Source of the DNA: Shewanella sp. OPT22
GTDB taxonomy: Bacteria; Pseudomonadota; Gammaproteobacteria; Enterobacterales; Shewanellaceae
Direction of reading: 5' to 3'
NCBI RefSeq assembly: GCF_004168585.1
Contig: NZ_PGVH01000033.1
Location: 72,591-136,590, forward strand
DNA length: 64,000 nt
Shown: positions 25,110-33,279 of the stretch, one piece after another
Numbering within the stretch: the stretch's first letter is position 1
Layout: each line of letters opens with the position of its first letter
Notes under the pieces: model-generated
What the model was told of the DNA's origin: nothing
What the model saw: the letters and a program-made list of their open reading frames with translations, nothing else
The model's database searches: none
Translations under genes and position numbers: made by a program

Positions 25110-26000
25110 ATGAAAATGAGAAAGAGTAATTTGTTGATGGTAGGTTTGTTAAGCATGCTATTTGGACTCGCTGCATGTGGTGGAGGCTCTTCTAAAAAAG
25201 GCACTAAGCCTGAACCTGATCCTGTTGCTTCCCCAACTTGTGTTGGAAAAGCTATTCCAGTAGGCGCTAGCTGTATGACATTTCAAGATGGAGAGGCAAT
25301 CGTTTATGAACCAGATGGTGAAAATAAAGGTATTGCTTTGTTGTTACATGGCGCACCGGGTCATCCGAGTAAAGTTTGGGATATCTTTGATGGAAAAGCC
25401 CTAGCTGATAAAGAATCCCTCGTTACGGTAGCCGCTTCTGGTTCTGGTGGAACTTGGGGGTGGACAAGTTTAAATGATGGCAGAGAATCATCAGAGCTCG
25501 ATGTTAAGTATCTCAAGGAGTTTATTGCTGATTTAAAAGCGAGATATAGTGTGACATCAGAGAGAGTTTATATTCTCGGTTATTCAGCGGGTGGATTTAT
25601 GGGGTATAAGCTTGCTTGCCAAATACCTGAGGAGCTAACAGCTATTATTTCATTAGCAGGGCAATTTCGTGGTTCTTTCGAAAACTGTTCAACTTCGACA
25701 CCTGTATCTATTCATCATTTTCATAGTCCAGCAGATTCTGACGTTCCAATGATAGGTAGAGCTGTAGGCGAAATAAAGTCAGTCGAAGAAACGTTAGCGC
25801 ATTGGCGCAATATTAATGGGTGTGATGAAGCGTTCGACGATGAAAGTGTTGGTGGTGTTACTCCTACTAGTTCATTGACGAAAACAAGGACTTGGAAAGA
25901 ATGCGTTAAGTCAGTTCGGTTTTCGGATATGAATAATGTGCCACATGAAGCTGATTACTTAGGAGAAGCACTGTATGACATTTACAAAAGTAGCCTTTAA
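25110..26000 (+). CDS. Lipoprotein with PHB-depolymerase/feruloyl-esterase-like alpha/beta hydrolase domain
   Basis: 296 residues. Lipoprotein signal with lipobox LAAC (Cys23) then GGGSS. The hydrolase core has LLLHGAPGHPSKVWD (oxyanion region), GGTWGW, the nucleophile elbow GYSAGGFMGYKLAC and a late HxP-type region (SIHHFHSPADSDVPM, Asp) with His in NVPHEADYLG. Related to COG3509 poly(3-hydroxybutyrate) depolymerases/esterases. The start may be the ATG at 25116, which is better spaced from AAGGGA. It overlaps the next gene by 26 bp and forms a two-gene exported esterase operon. Confidence 0.85.
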   Translation: MKMRKSNLLMVGLLSMLFGLAACGGGSSKKGTKPEPDPVASPTCVGKAIPVGASCMTFQDGEAIVYEPDGENKGIALLLHGAPGHPSKVWDIFDGKALADKESLVTVAASGSGGTWGWTSLNDGRESSELDVKYLKEFIADLKARYSVTSERVYILGYSAGGFMGYKLACQIPEELTAIISLAGQFRGSFENCSTSTPVSIHHFHSPADSDVPMIGRAVGEIKSVEETLAHWRNINGCDEAFDDESVGGVTPTSSLTKTRTWKECVKSVRFSDMNNVPHEADYLGEALYDIYKSSL

Positions 26001-26796
26001 GTGCGCAATAACATTATTTTACTCAGTGCTTTTTATGAGTTCAGGCTGTGGAAACGGGAATTCTTCTACATCTGATAATGCGGAGGGTAAAGTGGATGTT
26101 GAAGGGGATGTCAGTATAAATTTGCCTGTACCAAACAATCAAAATTCAGAGGATTATAAAATCATATTGTATGGGAATAGCCATATTTCTGGAGTAGGCT
26201 CAATGATCAAGCAACTAATAGAGCAAAGTACCCCAGGAACTGAAGTAGAAACCAGCAGTCATACGGGTGGTTTTTTAGATGACTTTTATGTATCGACTCA
26301 TGCTCGCAACAAACTTATTGATTCAACTTGGACTCATGCTATTTTTCAAGGGCAGAAATATTCTCAATCTCAATCAAGAATATATTCAACACTGGAAACA
26401 GAAAAATGGTTAGCTTTAGCCAAAGAGTATAATATCACTCCAATTTTATTTCCTGAGCATCCGCAGTATGGAAATCATGATGAAGGTGAATATGTTCATG
26501 GTATTCATCAAGGTATAGTGGAAAGGCAAGCATCATGTTTAGCTCCGGTTGGGCTTGTTTGGGATAGAGTTTTATCACTTTATCCTGATACTGCGTTACA
26601 TAGCCCTGATGGAAACCACGCTTCATATTTAGGTACTTATTTAACGTCATTAGTTTTTTATGAAATGGTTAGTGGCCGCTCTGCAGATTTATTGGGTTAC
26701 AACCCAGAGATAGATGTTTCCATTTCGCAACAACAAGCCTTTGGACAAATCGTCTCTCAAGTCATTGAGGAAAACAAAGCTTGTCCTTGGAGTTAA
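25975..26796 (+). CDS. Lipoprotein with SGNH-hydrolase-like domain
   Basis: 273 residues. N-terminal signal with a lipobox-like SSGC (Cys25). Residues about 62-70 (IILYGNSHISGVG) correspond to block I of SGNH hydrolases (usually GDS, here GNSH), FQGQKYSQS to a mid block, and LHSPDGNHASYLGTYL to the catalytic DxxH block. The nucleophile Ser is in the GNSH motif. Coupled by overlap with the preceding esterase-like lipoprotein; both probably act on an extracellular or envelope ester. A strong palindromic hairpin follows at 26806. Confidence 0.78.
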   Translation: MTFTKVAFKCAITLFYSVLFMSSGCGNGNSSTSDNAEGKVDVEGDVSINLPVPNNQNSEDYKIILYGNSHISGVGSMIKQLIEQSTPGTEVETSSHTGGFLDDFYVSTHARNKLIDSTWTHAIFQGQKYSQSQSRIYSTLETEKWLALAKEYNITPILFPEHPQYGNHDEGEYVHGIHQGIVERQASCLAPVGLVWDRVLSLYPDTALHSPDGNHASYLGTYLTSLVFYEMVSGRSADLLGYNPEIDVSISQQQAFGQIVSQVIEENKACPWS

Positions 26797-26805
26797 GTGT
26801 ATTTA

Positions 26806-26825
26806 GGAGCAAGCTTGCTTGCTCC
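26806..26825. terminator. Palindromic hairpin between convergent genes
   Basis: GGAGCAAGCTTGCTTGCTCC: arms GGAGCAAGC and GCTTGCTCC are perfectly complementary. Lies 10 bp after the SGNH gene stop and before the end of the convergent HATPase gene; no strong T-tract, so it may mainly act as a 3' stabiliser or weak bidirectional terminator. Confidence 0.55.
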
Positions 26826-26895
26826 GTTATTGAATTTAACATTTTTGTTAGAACAGTGCTTATATGACCTAATCCAGAAGGTTGCGGTGAACTGT

Positions 26896-27450
26896 TCAAA
26901 TAGATGTTTTTTGATGAGTATTAAATATTACAGATGCCGTGCAACCATTGCCTGTATTATTCTTTAATTGGAATTCCCAGTTATAACGAGCACAAATGTC
27001 TCTGACAATTTGTAACCCAACGCCAAAACCCTCATAGCCCCTTGGTGTATCATTAAGTCCAACACCGTCATCGATTACATCTATTTGTTGCTCTGAAATT
27101 AGAAAATGTACATTGCCGTTTATTGAACAATTTATCGCATTATTCAGAAGGTTTTGAAGCAGCACTGAAACAAGAATTGGCTCACTGACTAATTCGACTG
27201 TTTCTAATTGTTGAATGTTTAGTGTGACATTATTCCTTTTAGCCAAGCTTTGAGAATAGCCCAGTATTTTCTGAAGGTAGATGATATCGATGGTTACCTC
27301 AGAAGCTTTTATTGAACTTATTGAACTTATTGAAATAGCTAGGAAACTTCGAACTATCTTCTCAAGGCTGAGTCGTTCAGAATTAACTTCCCGGTATACT
27401 TGCATTGTATGATCACTCGTTAGGTTGTATTCACATTTAACCACTGCCAT
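26896..27450 (-). CDS. Histidine kinase-like ATPase domain protein (probable sensor-kinase remnant)
   Basis: 184 residues, mostly a HATPase_c domain: N box LVSVLLQNLLNNAINCSINGN, G1 IDVIDDGVGLND, G2 GFGVGLQIVRDICARY, then NGCTASVIF. No sensor region and no HisKA phosphoacceptor motif are seen, although the in-frame codons just before the ATG (LRNIINKSHVIDQL) look like the end of a HisKA helix before a TAA blocks the frame. No response regulator is adjacent. It is either a decayed kinase or a stand-alone ATPase-type regulator. Confidence 0.65.
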   Translation of the reverse strand: MAVVKCEYNLTSDHTMQVYREVNSERLSLEKIVRSFLAISISSISSIKASEVTIDIIYLQKILGYSQSLAKRNNVTLNIQQLETVELVSEPILVSVLLQNLLNNAINCSINGNVHFLISEQQIDVIDDGVGLNDTPRGYEGFGVGLQIVRDICARYNWEFQLKNNTGNGCTASVIFNTHQKTSI

Positions 27451-27725
27451 AAGCTGATCTATTACATGGGATTTATTAATAATATTCCGAAGTTAATAAA
27501 CGACTTTTACAGTGAATCTTGATCGGATAGTTTGCATTCTTACTACCTGTAACAAATGAACCGTTGTAACTTTTAGAATTGTAAAATCAACAGATGACAC
27601 TTTAATGGCTTTTCTATTTTACAATTACTCATTGAGTACTAAGTTGGTGTTTAAGAATTAGTTTTTCTCATCAATTACCTTTCATATTCAATGATTGAAG
27701 ACTTGTTTTAAACAATAAGTTAAAA

Positions 27726-27744
27726 GATAATAATAATGATTATC
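27726..27744. promoter_or_regulatory. Fur box upstream of azurin
   Basis: GATAATAATAATGATTATC matches the 19-bp Fur consensus (GATAATGATAATCATTATC) at 17 of 19 positions and lies 19 bp before the azurin ATG, where bound Fur-Fe would block transcription. Suggests iron-repressed azurin. Confidence 0.75.
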
Positions 27745-27763
27745 ACTAAATAACTGGTTGGAT

Positions 27764-28216
27764 ATGAAAATTAAAACATTCTTAGGCTTATCTTTATTCG
27801 CTCTATCTTCAAATGCATTTGCTGAAAATTGCCAAATCGATGTATCTGTAATGGATGCTATGACTTATGATAAAACGAGCATGGAAATTTCGTTAGCAAA
27901 GTGCGATAAAGTTACCGTAAACTTAAAGCACACAGGGAAGATGCCTAAAACAGCAATGGGCCATAACTGGGTGTTAACAAGCACTGCAGATCAAGTTGCT
28001 GCCGCTGCTGATGGTGTTCAAGCTGGTGCCGAAAATAACTATCTTAAAACTGGCGATAGCCGTGTTTTAGCTTTCACAAAGCTAATCGGTGGTGGTGAGT
28101 CTGTAAGTGTAACTTTTGATACTAAAGCACTTAAAGCTGGTGGTGATTACACTTACTTCTGTTCTTTCCCTGGGCACTCTTTCTTAATGAAAGGCAAGTT
28201 TGCAGTTAAAGCATAA
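27764..28216 (+). CDS. Azurin (type 1 copper protein)
   Basis: 150 residues from the ATG at 27764 (a TTG 6 bp upstream is less likely). Signal peptide MKIKTFLGLSLFALSSNAFA, then ENCQIDVSVMDAMTYDK. Copper ligands are in place: His of GHNWVL, and Cys, His and Met in YFCSFPGHSFLMKGKF. The disulfide Cys pair (NCQ...AKC) is also present. It is a periplasmic electron carrier, classically feeding nitrite reductase or peroxidases. A near-consensus Fur box overlaps its promoter. A perfect hairpin follows at 28227. Confidence 0.95.
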   Translation: MKIKTFLGLSLFALSSNAFAENCQIDVSVMDAMTYDKTSMEISLAKCDKVTVNLKHTGKMPKTAMGHNWVLTSTADQVAAAADGVQAGAENNYLKTGDSRVLAFTKLIGGGESVSVTFDTKALKAGGDYTYFCSFPGHSFLMKGKFAVKA

Positions 28217-28226
28217 TCTGTTTTGA

Positions 28227-28252
28227 GTTGGCAGCATACATGAGCTGCCAAC
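28227..28252. terminator. Hairpin after azurin
   Basis: GTTGGCAGC and GCTGCCAAC pair perfectly around ATACATGA; short T/A context. Shared by azurin and the convergent tautomerase gene. Confidence 0.65.
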
Positions 28253-28270
28253 GTTCAAAAATGCGAATGG

Positions 28271-28615
28271 TTAAAGCATTTTTCTGCTAAAAAAATCTTC
28301 TTTTTCAACTTCTTGAATGTTCATGGAAATATGCAGAGTGTCTGGCAAAATTTCAGAAAGTTTACCCACTACTAATTTTGATAAATGTTCTTTTTGACTT
28401 TCTGAGCGTCCCTTTAAGATAAAAGAAAATACATGAATAAATGGCTTTGCTTCATTGCCGATTGAGTATTCATCATAACTTCGTAATCTAACTTTTATAT
28501 CGTTCTCACTAAATAACTCAGAGGCTATCGCTGATGAGTGAACTTTCGCCATCATCACTTTTTCAGATTGTTGCTTTAAAACGTCTTCGGAGCATTCGAC
28601 AATAAATTGTGGCAT
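28271..28615 (-). CDS. 5-carboxymethyl-2-hydroxymuconate delta-isomerase (CHMI)-like tautomerase
   Basis: 114 residues. Starts MPQFIVECSEDVL: Pro1 after Met removal is the catalytic base of the tautomerase superfamily, and PQFIVECS is typical for CHMI. Later parts VRLRSYDEYSIGNEAKPFIHVFSFILKGRSESQKEHLSKLVVGKL match the family. No homoprotocatechuate genes are nearby, so the natural substrate is uncertain. Confidence 0.88.
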   Translation of the reverse strand: MPQFIVECSEDVLKQQSEKVMMAKVHSSAIASELFSENDIKVRLRSYDEYSIGNEAKPFIHVFSFILKGRSESQKEHLSKLVVGKLSEILPDTLHISMNIQEVEKEDFFSRKML

Positions 28616-28649
28616 GAGTACTTCCTTTAACTCATATATAGGCTTGATA

Positions 28650-29057
28650 TTAACTACTGACTTTTGACCAAATCAGAGTCACGTGTTCCTTTAAACCTAG
28701 ACCAGTAATCTCTAATCGTCCATCTTCTAGGATCTTTAGTTCCCTTTGCATTTTTTTGCCGATTACACTTGGAACACTCGATTGTAATCCTGTGTGAAAT
28801 ATACGGCTATTGTCTAAATCAAGCTCGTAAGTTCCAGTGTAAAAATTCGAAATACGGGCTTTATCTTCCATGGTTGGATTCGGAATAGGCTCTCTGTTTT
28901 GGGCCACACTGACATACCCATTATCGGTGTAGATTAATGTGCCACTTTGTTTTCCCGGCCAGTTGAATATTTCACCATTTTCACGGTGAATCATAAATGA
29001 CTCCAATGACCATACACCTGGTATCATGGCTTTTGTTATCTGCAATTTTGCCTCCAT
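28650..29057 (-). CDS. Lipocalin-like domain protein
   Basis: 135 residues. Pattern of the lipocalin-like (PF13924-type) family: IPGVWSLESFMIHRENGEIFNWPGKQSGTLIYTDNGYVSVAQNRE, then FYTGTYELDLDNSRIFHTGLQSSVPSVIGKKMQREL and a last strand TLIWSKV. No signal peptide, so probably cytoplasmic. Lies 34 bp upstream of the tautomerase on the same strand, a likely operon. Confidence 0.8.
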   Translation of the reverse strand: MEAKLQITKAMIPGVWSLESFMIHRENGEIFNWPGKQSGTLIYTDNGYVSVAQNREPIPNPTMEDKARISNFYTGTYELDLDNSRIFHTGLQSSVPSVIGKKMQRELKILEDGRLEITGLGLKEHVTLIWSKVSS

Positions 29058-29248
29058 TCAATAACTTCATCTGTGATTGAGGTTGAATAAGCTTTTGAGT
29101 TTACTTTTAAATCTGTTAATAAGTGAATAAAATAGAGCGCTGAGTCTAAAGCAGGCTGAACTTTCTTTTGATTCAATTGTTCTTACATTCGCTAACCTAG
29201 ATAGAATGGAAGATATTTTACTCATGTGTAAGTACGCTAAAAAGAAAA

Positions 29249-29812
29249 ATGAAAATGAAGCATAAAGGTTTTACTCTAATCGAGTTGGTTGTTGTTATTG
29301 TTATTCTTGCTGTTTTGGCCGTGATTGCGCTACCGAAATTTTTATCATTATCTGATGATGCAGATAAAGCTGTAGTGGAAGGCTATGCAGGAGCATTTGA
29401 AAGTGCTGTTTCAATTGCACATAAAGCTTGGTTGCTTGAAGCAAAAGGTTCAGGCGCAATGAATGATCTTTCTGCTTATGGAAAGCTGGATACAAATGAG
29501 CTAGGTTATCCTATCGGGATTGATAAGTCTGAAATAGGGGATAGAACTCAGTTTGGTTCAATAGGTAAAAAGGATAAAGCCTGTTTTGAAATATGGGATA
29601 GCATCATGGTTGAACAAGGGATGGTTTATGAGTCTGGTAAAACGCCGACCGCAAATGCTTTGTTTTCTGCCAGAAGGTTAGGAAGTCAGCCTTATTCTGA
29701 ATGTCGATACGATTACATAAAATCGAACTTCAATGAAAATACTAATGTTGGTGCTTTAGGTTTTATTTACGACTCTCGTAATGGCCAAGTAAGCGTTTTT
29801 GATAATCGATAA
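29249..29812 (+). CDS. Type IV prepilin-like protein
   Basis: 187 residues. Short basic leader (MKMKHKG) followed by the prepilin peptidase site and hydrophobic helix: G-FTLIELVVVIVILAVLAVIALPKFLSLSDDADKAVVEG, with the conserved Glu5. Close to MSHA-type major pilins (ALPKFLSLSDDA...). The globular part has two Cys pairs-like positions (KACFEIW, SECRYDY). No other pilus genes are nearby; it is an orphan pilin that would use the MSHA or type IV machinery elsewhere. It may start at the first or third codon. Confidence 0.9.
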   Translation: MKMKHKGFTLIELVVVIVILAVLAVIALPKFLSLSDDADKAVVEGYAGAFESAVSIAHKAWLLEAKGSGAMNDLSAYGKLDTNELGYPIGIDKSEIGDRTQFGSIGKKDKACFEIWDSIMVEQGMVYESGKTPTANALFSARRLGSQPYSECRYDYIKSNFNENTNVGALGFIYDSRNGQVSVFDNR

Positions 29813-29902
29813 CCTTTATTAATTATGGTGAACTTGAACTAAAGCTTAATCAGATGGACTAAATAAGGCTTACTTTAAGAAGGTAAAAGAATAAATAAAA
29901 GG

Positions 29903-30154
29903 ATGTTCGGTTTGCTGATAAAACGTTATAGCGTAATTTTACTTACACTTGGAATGCTCGGTTGTACAAGTTCACAAACACAAAGTGCAGTTGAAGGTTT
30001 TGGTGAAGGGATGCAAGACAGTGTTGAAAGCCGAAATAAAGACAAAAGCCGTGATCGTGAAGACAGTAGTGTACAAAATGAAGACGTCACAAACGGTGTA
30101 TTAAACATGTTGCTCCAAGGTGTTTTCAGTTTATTCAGCTCAGAAAAAAACTAA
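29903..30154 (+). CDS. Small lipoprotein, unknown function
   Basis: 83 residues. Signal with lipobox MLGC (Cys21), then a polar, charged region (FGEGMQDSVESRNKDKSRDREDSSVQNED) and an amphipathic C-terminal helix (VLNMLLQGVFSLFSSEKN). No family recognised. Probably co-transcribed with the small glycine-rich membrane protein 60 bp downstream. Confidence 0.7.
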   Translation: MFGLLIKRYSVILLTLGMLGCTSSQTQSAVEGFGEGMQDSVESRNKDKSRDREDSSVQNEDVTNGVLNMLLQGVFSLFSSEKN

Positions 30155-30217
30155 CCTTATAACGGACTGAATCACCAAAGTAGTTTGGAAGGTCAAAATC
30201 ATACAGTAAGGATACGT

Positions 30218-30472
30218 ATGACATCGATTAAAATTATCCTCGGCTCAATATCATTGCTTTTTGGCATTATTGATTTAAACACTCGATACCCTAATTTAAT
30301 ATTATCTTGGATTGCCATTGCATTTGGTGTCATTCTCGTTCTCTCATGTTTGAATATCTCTTCTAATCGACAGCATAAAAATAGCAAGTCGTCGGGTTGG
30401 CTTGGAGGTGATAGTGGTTCTGGTTCTGGTTCTGGTTGGGGTGACGGTGGCGATTGTGGTGGTGGAGACTGA
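30218..30472 (+). CDS. Small membrane protein with Gly/Ser-rich tail
   Basis: 84 residues from the ATG at 30218, chosen over a TTG at 30185 because AAGGA lies 6 bases before it. Two hydrophobic helices (IKIILGSISLLFGIIDL and LILSWIAIAFGVILVLSCLN) are followed by a low-complexity tail of Gly, Ser, Asp and Trp ending GWGDGGDCGGGD. Such DGGGxxGGG tails occur in small membrane proteins of marine gammaproteobacteria; function unknown. Confidence 0.65.
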   Translation: MTSIKIILGSISLLFGIIDLNTRYPNLILSWIAIAFGVILVLSCLNISSNRQHKNSKSSGWLGGDSGSGSGSGWGDGGDCGGGD

Positions 30473-30529
30473 GTAAATATTTAAACATTATCTAGTTAAG
30501 TTGTTACCTCTTAATTGAGGTGGTCATAT

Positions 30530-30789
30530 CTATTTGTTCACGCCAATAAAACTCAAGTTACTCGATTATTAAAAGTGCTATTCGACAAAAACTTGATTGA
30601 GAAGGCATTAAACCAACAGATAAACACAGCCAGTTTTTTGCGCATAAGCTCGGCTGGAAATAAAATAACTGGAATGATAAACGAGATTGACAGCTAACTT
30701 GCAAAAAAGTGGATGACACATTAACGGATGAAGAACTTAAAACTTTTGAAAAGCTTGTAAACCAGATCCACCTTTATCTGGTTGATTAA
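30530..30789 (+). pseudogene. MarR-family regulator remnant
   Basis: In frame from about 30530: NKTQVTRLLKVLFDKNLIEK..., SFLRISSAGNKITGMINEIDS then TAA where relatives have Gln (S-Q-LAKK), then a one-base deletion in an A run, after which VDDTLTDEELKTFEKLVNQIHLYLVD completes the MarR C-terminal helix and ends TAA at 30787-30789. The N-terminal half, including the start, is missing. Two independent lesions plus truncation mark it as a dead gene. Confidence 0.65.
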
Positions 30790-30844
30790 AAAACTTGCTG
30801 CTTTTCAGTAAAAGTGTCATAACAAAACGCTATTCTGAAAGCTT

Positions 30845-31109
30845 ATACCAGTTACAGTAATTAAGTGCTCAGCTCAGAGCTGTGTATGCGCACAAAGTAC
30901 AAACGAAATTGATGAAGACATAGTTATTCTACGTTAAGACAATTTTGTGAAGTAATTTTTGCGCATACAAGTTCCCGAAGGGCAAGGCTAAAGGCTTCCA
31001 TTACTTTGTTGCATGTTCTTGAATTAACCCGTTAGTACTTCGAACATGCGCCTTGTACTGAAAGCCTTTAGCTCTTGCTGAGTGAGAGATTAATTACTGT
31101 AATTGGTAT
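30845..31109. repeat. Cruciform element 1 (full, 265 bp)
   Basis: Terminal inverted repeats ATACCAGTTACAGTAATTAA (30845-30864) and TTAATTACTGTAATTGGTAT (31090-31109), 19 of 20 paired. Inside, stem A is TGTATGCGCA/TGCGCATACA with a loop holding GAAGACATAGTTATTCTAC; stem B is formed by AAGGCTAAAGGCTT and AAGCCTTTAGCTCTT around CCCGTTAGTACTTCG. No coding potential. Same architecture and size as the copies at 45495 and 48035, but different stem sequences. Confidence 0.75.
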
Positions 31110-31174
31110 TAAATGTATTTTGAGTGGAAGTATTTGAGCTTTTACTTTGAAAATCATTTTCAAATGGAAAGGTA

Positions 31175-32530
31175 GTGAGCAAAATGATAACAAGAAGAAA
31201 ATTTATAGTAGGCAGTAGTGCATTAGCGTTTGCAGGTTTAGCATCGAGTGTTTTAGGCAAAACAAATAACCTCCCAATATTAAATACATCTAAGGGTTAT
31301 GGACGATTGATTCCAGATCCTGATGGGCTTTTAGATTTACCTGAAGGGTTCAGCTATCGAGTTATATCAGAATTTGGCCGATTAATGTCTGATGGTTTTC
31401 ACGTGGCTGATAAAGCCGATGGCATGGGCTGCATACCATTAAAAGAAAATAAGGTAGCGTTAGTTCGGAATCATGAGTTAAAACCTAAAGACCTGAAGAA
31501 CCAACCAGCTTCACTACATAAAATAAAGACGCCTTTAAGCTATGACACTTATACAGATGGTGTGGCATTGCCAGGAGGGACCTCAACACTCATTTACGAT
31601 CTCAGTACCAAACAAGTAGAAAAAGAGTTCATCAGTTTACTTGGAACCATTCGTAACTGCTCTGGTGGTTTAACGCCATGGGGAAGCTGGCTTACCTGCG
31701 AAGAAAGTGTCGCCTTGCCTGACGGAAGCATCAGCAAAGGTCATGGTTATATTTTCGAAGTTCCTGCTGATTCAACAAGCTTAGTTAAAGCTAAACCATT
31801 AAAGGCAATGGGACGCTTTAATCATGAAGCCGCTTGCGTGGACCCGAATACGGGTATTGTCTATTTGACTGAAGACACAGGTGACAGCCTGTTTTATCGC
31901 TTCGTACCAAAAGTATACGGTCAGCTTGAGAAAGGTGGTCAACTACAAGCCATAGTCATTAAGGGGATACCAAAATTCGATACTCGTAATTGGTCAGAAA
32001 TGACAATGAAGTTAGGCAAGTGGTTAGAGGTTGATTGGATAGATTTAGATGACCCAGAAAGCCCTAATGATGACTTGAGAATACGAGGTCACAAAGCTGG
32101 AGCAACATTATTTGCAAGAGGGGAAGGAATACACTGGGCTGATGATGAATTGTATTTCTGTTGTACTAATGGCGGCAAAAAGCAATTAGGACAAGTTATG
32201 AGATATCAGCCAAAGAAAGCGAGTGAAGCGGCACGAATTCAATTGTTTTTAGAAAGCGATGATGAAAGTTTATATAATTTCGGCGACAACCTGACTGTTA
32301 CTCCTCAAGGGCACCTAATTGTTTGTGAAGACCAATATGTCGACCCCGTCGATAATCACTTAAGAGGTGTTACTCCTGAAGGCGGCGTTTATAGCTTTGC
32401 GAGGTTACGCACTCAAACAGAAATGGCTGGCGCTTGCTTCTCTCCAGACGGAAAAGTGATGTTTGTAAATGTGTACTCACCGACCAAAACGCTTGCGATT
32501 GAAGGGCCTTGGAATAAGGTTTTAGCATGA
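31175..32530 (+). CDS. PhoX-like/DUF839 phosphatase with Tat signal
   Basis: 451 residues. Twin-arginine signal TRRKFIVGSSALAFAGLASSVLG, so exported folded, as expected for a metalloenzyme. The DUF839/PhoX propeller motifs are present: GRLIPDPDGLLDLPEGFSYRVISEFG, DGMGCIPLKENKVALVRNHEL, NCSGGLTPWGSWLTCEES, GRFNHEAACVDPNTGIVYLTEDTGDSLFYRFVP and GACFSPDGKVMFVNVYSPT, including the Glu/His residues that bind iron and calcium in PhoX. GTG at 31175 or ATG at 31184 may be the start. Confidence 0.9.
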   Translation: MSKMITRRKFIVGSSALAFAGLASSVLGKTNNLPILNTSKGYGRLIPDPDGLLDLPEGFSYRVISEFGRLMSDGFHVADKADGMGCIPLKENKVALVRNHELKPKDLKNQPASLHKIKTPLSYDTYTDGVALPGGTSTLIYDLSTKQVEKEFISLLGTIRNCSGGLTPWGSWLTCEESVALPDGSISKGHGYIFEVPADSTSLVKAKPLKAMGRFNHEAACVDPNTGIVYLTEDTGDSLFYRFVPKVYGQLEKGGQLQAIVIKGIPKFDTRNWSEMTMKLGKWLEVDWIDLDDPESPNDDLRIRGHKAGATLFARGEGIHWADDELYFCCTNGGKKQLGQVMRYQPKKASEAARIQLFLESDDESLYNFGDNLTVTPQGHLIVCEDQYVDPVDNHLRGVTPEGGVYSFARLRTQTEMAGACFSPDGKVMFVNVYSPTKTLAIEGPWNKVLA

Positions 32531-32600
32531 TAACTTGTGCTTGTTAAACTGAGTTTTCTTTTAGGTTATTAATAAAAAAGAAGTTACAAGAGTTTATATT

Positions 32601-32624
32601 TATGCGTAGAGTAATCTACGCATA
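32601..32624. terminator. Hairpin between convergent PhoX-like and MarR genes
   Basis: TATGCGTAGA and TCTACGCATA pair perfectly around GTAA, in the 104-bp gap between two converging genes. Flanked by T/A runs on both sides, so it can serve either direction. Confidence 0.65.
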
Positions 32625-32634
32625 AAAAGAAGCA

Positions 32635-33120
32635 CTATTGTGCTGGCGTTGGTTGTAAGGTACCCACTTCAAGAATGGGGGCAGCATCTAAATCTTGAGC
32701 GTCCATCATGCTTGCTAGACGTTGTATCGATGATAATAGTTGAGATTGCTCCCATTCTGCCAATGCGGAGAACTTCTCAATAAAATGATCTTGTAATGGC
32801 TGCGGTGCTTTGATTAGCAGGTTTTCGCCAGCATCAGTTAGAAATAATCCGACACGACGTTTATCTTCACTGCTTCTAATTCGATGAACTAAATCTCTCG
32901 CTTCAAGGCGATCTAAAATACTGGTAACGGTTGCAGGGCTTAAGTTTACATTTTGAGCAACTTGACGAGCAAGAATGCCTTTCTGTCTGCCAATTTGCTG
33001 CATAATAACTAATTGTGGGCCTGTTAAACCAACGGTTTTTGATAAGTGCTTTGAATGCAAATCAATGGCTCTGATCACTTTTCTTAATGAAGTGAAGAGC
33101 TCTTCGTGTTTTTCCATCAA
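32635..33120 (-). CDS. MarR-family transcriptional regulator
   Basis: 161 residues. Winged-helix core: VGLTGPQLVIMQQIGRQKGILARQVAQNVNLSPATVTSILDRLEARDLVHRIRSSEDKRRVGLFLTDAGENLL, the standard MarR recognition helix and DKR wing. It lies downstream of the betaine genes on the same strand with its own upstream gap. Similar MarR genes accompany TorF/BCCT/bet clusters, so osmotic or choline-linked control is plausible but not shown. Confidence 0.9.
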   Translation of the reverse strand: MMEKHEELFTSLRKVIRAIDLHSKHLSKTVGLTGPQLVIMQQIGRQKGILARQVAQNVNLSPATVTSILDRLEARDLVHRIRSSEDKRRVGLFLTDAGENLLIKAPQPLQDHFIEKFSALAEWEQSQLLSSIQRLASMMDAQDLDAAPILEVGTLQPTPAQ

Positions 33121-33235
33121 TAGAATCCGAGTGGGGAAGTACTGCTAACCATATAAACGATTTATATCGCTAAATTAATGTGTCGTAAAGCAAAATGTTT
33201 TAGAAATAGTATTGTGATTAAAACTGAATCAAAAA

Positions 33236-33259
33236 GGCTCTCAATTTATATCAAGAGCC
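33236..33259 (-). terminator. Intrinsic terminator of the porin gene
   Basis: On the minus strand GGCTCT...AGAGCC form a stem, followed by TTTTT (plus-strand AAAAA at 33231-33235), 20 bp after the porin stop. Typical intrinsic terminator. Confidence 0.75.
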
Positions 33260-33279
33260 AAGTTTTCTTTCTAAATAAT

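Noticed and set aside
29249-30472. A type IV pilus operon
   Set aside because: Only one prepilin is present; the next two small genes have no pilus-related motifs.
30845-31109. Insertion sequence with transposase
   Set aside because: No reading frame of useful length lies between the inverted repeats; it is non-coding.
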